Positions 7,766 to 11,795 of a stretch of 11,795 bases of DNA are shown one piece after another. The notes under the pieces are model-generated. The model was not told the origin of the DNA and made no database searches. It was given only the letters and a program-made list of their open reading frames with translations. The translations under genes and the position numbers were made by a program. How positions within the stretch are numbered: the first letter of the stretch is position 1; every line of letters begins with the position of its first letter. Source of the stretch: Acidobacteriota bacterium (lineage in GTDB: Bacteria > Acidobacteriota > Terriglobia > Terriglobales > Acidobacteriaceae); the NCBI GenBank assembly GCA_021780095.1, contig JAJXZK010000262.1, positions 1 to 11,795 on the forward strand, written 5' to 3'.

Positions 7766-8349
7766 GATACAGCGTGGGTCTTTGGGCACTTGGCAGCTTG
7801 GTTTTATGCAGCGGAGAGGACGCGGAGGCGCAGCAGTTCGAAGCCTGCTCGGCCGTACATGGAGCGCTTGATGAGCTTGAGGCGATGGACTTGTCCTTCG
7901 ACAGGCCCATTGCTCCATGGATGTTCGAGCGCAGCGAGGAACGTCGCTTCATCGCGGCATAGATGCTTTGCGAACCCTGACAGCGAGTTGGTACTTGCGG
8001 TACGTTGCCATTCTGGCCATGCAGCGGCATCGCGTTCGCGGATGATGCGGAAGAACTCACGCGCCGTCGCGGCCAAGGCTGCAATTTCGGGAGAGCGGCG
8101 GTAGATTTCCTCCAGGAAGGGCTGTGCCTCTTGGGGCTGTTTCAATATCTGCCAGGTGGCTTTGCGCGGCGACGTGCGAACTTGGGAAGGCTTGGGCGCT
8201 TGCTGCTTTTGCCGCTCGCGCCTGCGGCCATATTGTTTTTGCAGCCAGTCGCGAAGTGTATGAGGACGGCCGGCGAATCCTTGTGCCTGCAATTCGCGCC
8301 AGAGTTGCGCGGCGTTATGGCATCCCTGACGCCAGCGTTGTTCAAGATA
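7743..8349 (-). mobile_element. ISL3-family fragment (transposase C-terminus plus right end)
   Basis: This fragment runs from the terminal repeat at 7743 to the point at about 8347 where ISL3 transposase sequence meets IstA sequence. Its left half, including the N-terminal part of the gene and the left repeat, is absent, apparently through a deletion that fused it to istA. It interrupts istA between the codons for RKRGY and VDDDSG. Confidence 0.75.
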
Positions 8350-8598
8350 GCCGCGCTTCCGGATCTCCAGGAACAAACGGCTGGCGTTATGCACGCCCTT
8401 TTCCCAACGCTCCCGCAGATAGGGCCGCCAGGGATCTGCCTTCCAGCTCTTCGGCTGACGTTCGTACTCCCGCGGCGCTTGCTTCAGGTACTTCCGCACC
8501 GTCTTGCGGTCGATGTCCAGATGCCGGGCGATCTCCGTCACGCTCCAGCCATCATGATGCAGCTTCCGAATCTCCATGAAATCCTCCAGTCGCAGCAT
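7804..8598 (-). CDS. Chimeric ORF: IstA N-terminus fused to ISL3 transposase C-terminus
   Basis: The 264-residue frame starts at the native istA ATG (8598), preceded by GAGGAGG at six-base spacing. A longer frame to 8760 crosses the IS21 and ISL3 ends and is not a sensible start. Residues 1-84 are IstA: MLRLEDFMEIRKLHHDGWSV with a helix-turn-helix (TEIARHLDIDRKTVRKYL), then WRPYLRERWEKGVHNASRLF and RKRGY. From residue 85 it is ISL3: LEQRWRQGCHNAAQLWREL, then an extended region, and the ISL3 C-terminal signature WSNGPVEGQVHRLKLIKR (catalytic Glu about 234) and MYGRAGFELLRLRVL. The junction falls between two similar motifs (YLRERWEKGVHNA and YLEQRWRQGCHNA), so they now stand in tandem at residues 60-84 and 84-108. 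Neither parent's Asp residues are present, so it cannot be a transposase. It could still bind DNA through the IstA helix-turn-helix. Whether it is expressed is unknown. Confidence 0.82.
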   Translation of the reverse strand: MLRLEDFMEIRKLHHDGWSVTEIARHLDIDRKTVRKYLKQAPREYERQPKSWKADPWRPYLRERWEKGVHNASRLFLEIRKRGYLEQRWRQGCHNAAQLWRELQAQGFAGRPHTLRDWLQKQYGRRRERQKQQAPKPSQVRTSPRKATWQILKQPQEAQPFLEEIYRRSPEIAALAATAREFFRIIRERDAAAWPEWQRTASTNSLSGFAKHLCRDEATFLAALEHPWSNGPVEGQVHRLKLIKRSMYGRAGFELLRLRVLSAA

Positions 8599-8637
8599 CC
8601 CGACCCTCCTCGGGTCAGGATGCCGCCATTCGACCCT

Positions 8638-8677
8638 AACTGGGGAATTTTCAAACGCCCAGAACTGGGGATTTTTA
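8638..8677. repeat. IS21 5'-end repeats (two copies)
   Basis: AACTGGGGAATTTT at 8638-8651 and AACTGGGGATTTTT at 8663-8676 are spaced 25 bases apart, 40-80 bases upstream of the istA ATG. This is the position and form expected for IS21 sub-terminal transposase-binding sites. The outermost tip of the element is not visible because an ISL3-type end starts at 8679. Confidence 0.65.
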
Positions 8678-8678
8678 G

Positions 8679-8701
8679 GGTTCTTCCTCACATTTGGTGA
8701 A
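8679..8701 (+). repeat. ISL3-type terminal repeat, copy 2
   Basis: Identical to 7743-7765 over 23 bases and in the same orientation. It is the left end of the plus-strand ISL3 fragment and lies 76 bases before its ATG. It directly follows the IS21 5'-end repeat, with the AT-rich ATTTTTAG before it, suggesting insertion of ISL3 into or beside the IS21 tip. Confidence 0.78.
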
Positions 8702-9412
8702 CCTGTGCCGGTACTTTCCAACGGTACGATCTCGGGGTAAAAGGTGATTAGCTCTGGCAAATCCGCGTAGGCAAGGATGGGACAGAGGACGCTATTGCCT
8801 GATGCTGCTGAAGTGGTTTTGGACCATTTGCGAGTGCTTGGGCGCGAGCAGATCGTTATGGTCCTGCGCCCGTCAGGGGACGAGAGCGCTTGCCCGTCTT
8901 GCCATCGGCGCTCCAGCCGGATTCACAGTTGGTATCGGCGTCGGCTGAGCGATCTGCCGTGGGAAGGAGTCGAAGTCCGCATTGAGCTTCGAGCGCGTCG
9001 GTTCTTTTGCGATGAGGATGGTTGCGCACAGCGGATATTCACAGAACAACTGTCGAAGACTGCCCCGCCCTATGCACGACGAACTTCGAGGTTGAGCCTT
9101 GCACTTGAGCAGATTACGCTGGCATTGGGAGGATCTGCCGGGGCTCGCTTGGCTGAACAGCTCGGCATCATGGCATCCGATTCGACGTTATTGCGTCAAC
9201 TACAGCACAAGACCGTAGAAAAGCACTCGTCACCGCGAGTTCTTGGGATCGATGACTGGGCGTGGCGCAGAGGACATCGCTATGGAACGATCCTATGCGA
9301 TCTGGAGCTCGGCAAGGTAGTCGATCTTCTGCCCGATCGCACTGCAGAGAGCACGGAGCGCTGGCTGCGGTCACATCCGGGGGCAGAGGTGATCAGCCGG
9401 GATCGCGCGAGC
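8679..9412 (+). mobile_element. ISL3-family fragment (left end plus transposase N-terminus)
   Basis: The fragment comprises the terminal repeat, a 75-base leader and about 212 codons of transposase. It stops in the middle of the catalytic domain, where sequence related to TniQ begins, so the right two-thirds of the gene and the right terminal repeat are missing. Confidence 0.78.
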
Positions 9413-10099
9413 CTGCCGGGGTTCCATGTGCTTGATATTGAGGCATTCGAGAAGAGAATCTTGGCCGTCGGATCTGCATCTCCCACTGCAGGTATCGATG
9501 GTCGCAGCTTAACACTGAGGAGCGTCATCGCTGGTCGTCATGACTCCCCAGCGATAAAAGCGGAGGTTGTCGAGGCAATTCTGTCGAGGCAGCTAAGCAT
9601 TGTCGGCAACCCCGATGGGACCATTGGAGGAATTATTTTAGATCGGAGCGAGTACGAGGGACTTTCTGAAGCATGTCGAAGTCGAGCTTCGGGGAATGCC
9701 AGAACTCCAGTTGCAGCCGCAAGAATGCTGCGATGCGATCCGTCCGTCATTCCTGCGCTGGCTAGACTAGGTTTGCTATGTGCCACCAAAACACCCGTGG
9801 GCCTGCGCGTAAAGGATGACTCGATTGAGGCGTTTCGCCGCGAGTATATCTCGTTAGCTTCCATTGCAAAAATGGAAGGTACCAGTAGCAGAGCGCTAAA
9901 GGGTCGTTGTAAGGAGATTGGAATCGCACTCTTGTCAGTGTCGGTTGAGAGACGGGGAGGACCTCAGTCGTTTGTCCGTGTTGTCGACAGCGAGAAGCTG
10001 AGGGCCACGCTGAATATTGCTGCGAATCAATTGAGGGTTGAAGCAATCCCTCAAATAAATTTACGGGGAGGTGTCGCTTGTCAGACGCACATAAGCTAG
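8777..10099 (+). CDS. Chimeric ORF: ISL3 transposase N-terminus fused to TniQ-like C-terminus
   Basis: This 440-residue frame starts at the ISL3 ATG; an in-frame TAG nine bases upstream fixes the earliest start. Residues 1-212 are ISL3-like. They include the zinc finger with C39, C42, C78 and C83 (ACPSCHRR and FFCDEDGC), a helical DNA-binding segment ([20 protein letters not shown]), the first catalytic Asp in [15 protein letters not shown] (about 159), and the second in VISRDRAS (D209). The family then normally continues YAEGA; here it switches to [17 protein letters not shown]. The remainder resembles the C-terminal half of TniQ proteins, with [30 protein letters not shown], a helix-turn-helix [20 protein letters not shown] and a second, [20 protein letters not shown]. 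The catalytic Glu of ISL3 is absent, so it is no transposase. The TniQ assignment of the second half is from pattern memory and is less sure than the ISL3 half. It overlaps the next tniQ by 22 bases, implying coupled translation. Confidence 0.78.
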   Translation: MGQRTLLPDAAEVVLDHLRVLGREQIVMVLRPSGDESACPSCHRRSSRIHSWYRRRLSDLPWEGVEVRIELRARRFFCDEDGCAQRIFTEQLSKTAPPYARRTSRLSLALEQITLALGGSAGARLAEQLGIMASDSTLLRQLQHKTVEKHSSPRVLGIDDWAWRRGHRYGTILCDLELGKVVDLLPDRTAESTERWLRSHPGAEVISRDRASLPGFHVLDIEAFEKRILAVGSASPTAGIDGRSLTLRSVIAGRHDSPAIKAEVVEAILSRQLSIVGNPDGTIGGIILDRSEYEGLSEACRSRASGNARTPVAAARMLRCDPSVIPALARLGLLCATKTPVGLRVKDDSIEAFRREYISLASIAKMEGTSSRALKGRCKEIGIALLSVSVERRGGPQSFVRVVDSEKLRATLNIAANQLRVEAIPQINLRGGVACQTHIS

Positions 10100-11085
10100 T
10101 CAGGCATCCGCCCCCTCATCCGAGCGAAAGTTTACCAGGATATGTATTGAGACTTTGCGAGGCCAATGGATATGAGTCACCACGAGCGATCTTCCAGGTG
10201 GCCAATATGAATCAAACCGAAACCTCCTGGAGCAATTTCGACTGCACTAAATTGGCGACAGCAGCCAACTGCCCCGTCTCTGACCTTGAGCGACTAGCAT
10301 TTCGACATAAGGATGATGCTCAAAATACCAAATATCTGTTAGGACAAACGATAGGTTCGGCCAACCTAAATTTAACAGCTGCGCGGGTGTGTCCAGAATG
10401 CGTCGCCGAAAAGGGATTTATCGAAGCGCATTGGCACATCGACCTGATGATTGCATGCCCCATTCACGTCCAATCCGCTGTTTGGTATTGCCCGGGCTGC
10501 AACTCTCGAATACCGTGGATCAGAAAGGGGCTGTTGACATGCAGCTGTGGGCGGCGCCTGGACAACCGCGATCGATCATCCTTCCAGGCGGCTGACGTCT
10601 GGCTTCTCGATCTCATGAGATGTAAAGCAATCGGTGACAGGTTATCGCGTCTAAACGAGGATTGCGTGCCCGAAGCCCTACTTACTGCCATGAGCTTGTC
10701 AGAATTGCTGTCCTTTGTTCGATTTCTGGGGAGGATGCGACGGGAGGTAAGCCGGAGTCCTAAGGATCATTATGCGAAAGATTTGCTGTGGGCGGCAGCG
10801 AGGGTGCTAACTGAATGGCCTCGTAATTTTCAGATGCTGTTGGGGGACATATGCCCAGCGGCAGCGGAATTTAAAAGTCCGGACTCTGATGACCCAGACC
10901 TGTTTAGGTCCGTTCGCGAAGCAATTCATGGGGCATACGTAAAGAGTAGAACCCTATCATCAGCGTCGTGCAACACCTTGCCGAAGGTTGCATCCAAGGG
11001 TCATCTCCGAGCAAACGTATTACCACGGGCGCAAGGAGTTTCGCGGGTTGAAGGTGGACATTTGCTAGCGCACGGATGCTTGTGA
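10078..11085 (+). CDS. tniQ: TniQ-family transposition protein, probably lacking its C-terminal part
   Basis: TniQ/TnsD proteins select the target site in Tn7-like and Tn5053-like transposition. Residues 14-33 carry the family start [20 protein letters not shown]. Zinc-binding pairs follow in order: C105/C108 (CPECV), C127/H130 (ACPIH), C138/C141 (CPGC) and C155/C157 (CSCG). A helical region continues to [18 protein letters not shown] near 255. The start is TTG at 10078 with GGGGAGG six bases upstream, inside the end of the preceding frame. At 335 residues it lacks the C-terminal helix-turn-helix region often seen in the family. The last 40 residues (after VKSRTL) do not look conserved and may be read-through past an old break near 10970. 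It ends 12 bases from the converging histidine kinase gene. No TniA, TniB or TnsABC partner is in the window, so it may be a relic. Confidence 0.8.
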   Translation: MSDAHKLVRHPPPHPSESLPGYVLRLCEANGYESPRAIFQVANMNQTETSWSNFDCTKLATAANCPVSDLERLAFRHKDDAQNTKYLLGQTIGSANLNLTAARVCPECVAEKGFIEAHWHIDLMIACPIHVQSAVWYCPGCNSRIPWIRKGLLTCSCGRRLDNRDRSSFQAADVWLLDLMRCKAIGDRLSRLNEDCVPEALLTAMSLSELLSFVRFLGRMRREVSRSPKDHYAKDLLWAAARVLTEWPRNFQMLLGDICPAAAEFKSPDSDDPDLFRSVREAIHGAYVKSRTLSSASCNTLPKVASKGHLRANVLPRAQGVSRVEGGHLLAHGCL

Positions 11086-11097
11086 GCACGGCGGTAA

Positions 11098-11676
11098 TTA
11101 CGCTGGGATGGGTAAGAATACGGCGAAAAGTGTCCCGCGATAAGGGCCTTTCGTCCGTGTTCGCACTGATATTTTCCCCTGATGTTTTCCGATAACTTCC
11201 GCACTTAGCCACAAACCAATTCCAGATCCCTTGGAGTCCTTCGTTGTATAAAAGGCGTCGAAAATCTTGGGATAGACATGATCGGGGATCCCAGAGCCCG
11301 AGTCGCTGAACACAAATCGAACGCCTTTTTGTTGCGTGCGTTGATCTGTCGTCTTATGACACCTAAGGCGTAGCTGTCCGCCTCCATTTCCGATTGCATC
11401 CAGGCCATTTGCAATGAGGTTGTTGAAAACCTGCCGGATCTCACCAGGATGAACACTAAGTAGCTGGTTACATCTGATTTCCGAAATCAATTTGACGCCA
11501 TGAATCTGAGACTGTGCGCGAAACATGGCCACAGATCCTTCCAGCAGTTCATTCGACGCGATCAGCGTAGGCTTCGTCGATGCTCGATGGTATGCCAAGA
11601 TCTGCTTGGTGATGAGGCTGATCCGGGAAAGCTCCGTGGATGCCTGCGTAAGGTACGTGTGAATATCCTCTGAGAA
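11098..11676 (-). pseudogene. C-terminal part of a sensor histidine kinase, cut by an IS21-type element
   Basis: About 192 residues remain. They start at FSEDIHTYLTQASTELSRIS, the second half of the dimerisation domain, followed by LITKQILAYHR. Next comes the HATPase domain: N box EIRQVFNNLIANGLDAI, G1 box DSGSGIP, F box IFDAFYTTK and G2 box GSGIGLWLSAEVI, ending AVFLPIPA. The phospho-accepting His of the H box should lie just N-terminal and is missing, because homology stops at 11676 where an IS21-type end begins. An open frame continues 23 codons into the IS to a GTG, but that part is IS sequence. In related kinases a PAS or other sensor domain precedes; it would lie beyond the inserted element. 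ATP binding might survive, but the fragment has no phosphorylation site. Confidence 0.85.
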
Positions 11677-11795
11677 TGTCAGCGTAAAAATAGGCCACAG
11701 TGCGCCGCGAGAGTGGGGTGCAGTGGCGGTGAAAAAGTAGGCCACCGCCGGATTTTGGTTTTGTGGACCGGGTTGCTGATGCAGCCGGATCCATG
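11677..11795. mobile_element. End of a further IS21-type element, running out of the window
   Basis: The tip TGTCAGCGTAAAAATAGGCC at 11677 starts with the TG typical of IS21 ends. A second copy of its core, GAAAAAGTAGGCCAC, lies at about 11731-11745, forming the iterated sub-terminal site pattern. The remaining 50 bases to the edge show no confident gene. I cannot tell whether this is the istA or the istB side. Its insertion removed the H box from the kinase gene. Confidence 0.6.

Larger units (their letters stand above)
5838..8677 (-). mobile_element. Degenerate IS21-family element interrupted by ISL3 material
   Basis: The minus-strand order IstA N-terminus (8598), IstA core and C-terminus (7742-7001), IstB (7004-6255) is IS21 layout. 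The 5' end carries two AACTGGGG(A)ATTTT repeats at 8638-8677. The 3' end is uncertain: the repeats at 5838-5947 have a quite different consensus and may belong to another IS21 lineage. A piece of an ISL3-family element (7743-8349) sits inside istA. With istA disrupted, deleted and frameshifted, the element cannot move by itself. Confidence 0.7.

Noticed and set aside
8005..8700. 231-codon plus-strand frame opposite the IstA-ISL3 chimera
   Set aside because: The minus strand encodes clear IstA and ISL3 motifs; the plus frame has no family resemblance.
7743..8701. The 23-bp direct repeats as att sites of an integrative element or as a CRISPR-like array
   Set aside because: Each lies at the expected end position of an ISL3 transposase fragment and only two copies exist, so IS termini explain them better.
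10904..11212. Minus frame bridging the tniQ end and the kinase end
   Set aside because: It is antisense to tniQ and out of frame with the kinase, with no conserved motif.
11549..11794. 81-codon minus frame at the right edge
   Set aside because: It runs through the IS21-type end repeats and then out of frame across the histidine kinase; it looks like a chance frame.

Overview
The window looks like a bacterial chromosomal stretch that has served repeatedly as a landing site for insertion sequences. The only long undisturbed cargo is a two-gene unit: a secreted TPR protein and a CRTAC1/ASPIC-UnbV beta-propeller protein with a twin-arginine signal. That pairing, with moderate-to-high GC, TTG starts and IS66/IS21/ISL3/TniQ-type elements, is common in Acidobacteriota, so an acidobacterium is my best guess. 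This is inference from gene content; no rRNA or marker gene is present.

Layout. 1-2065 (minus) holds an IS66-family element: tnpA, tnpB, and tnpC cut by the left window edge. It abuts 2066-2401 (plus), a C-terminal remnant of a HipA-type kinase with an in-frame TAG. 2551-5825 (minus) is the CRTAC1-TPR pair. From 5838 to about 8677 lies an IS21-family element on the minus strand. Its istB is intact, but its istA is wrecked three ways: an ISL3-family insertion, a one-base frameshift, and a deletion that removes the part of the catalytic core expected to carry the last acidic residue. 8679-9412 (plus) is the front half of another ISL3-family element, which runs in frame into the back half of a TniQ-type gene. 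A second tniQ follows with a 22-base overlap. 11098-11676 (minus) is the C-terminal part of a sensor histidine kinase, cut by the end of yet another IS21-type element at 11677 that runs out of the window.

The most notable structures are two open, in-frame chimeras built from pieces of different transposition systems. One joins the IstA N-terminus to the ISL3 transposase C-terminus (7804-8598, minus). The other joins the ISL3 transposase N-terminus to a TniQ C-terminus (8777-10099, plus). Each keeps the natural start codon of its 5' parent. A perfect 23-bp repeat, evidently the ISL3 terminal repeat, occurs at 7743 and 8679 in the same orientation and marks the two ISL3 halves. Three different sets of IS21-type end repeats (5838, 8638, 11677) show that at least two, probably three, IS21 lineages contributed. 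I see no RNA genes, CRISPR arrays or riboswitches.
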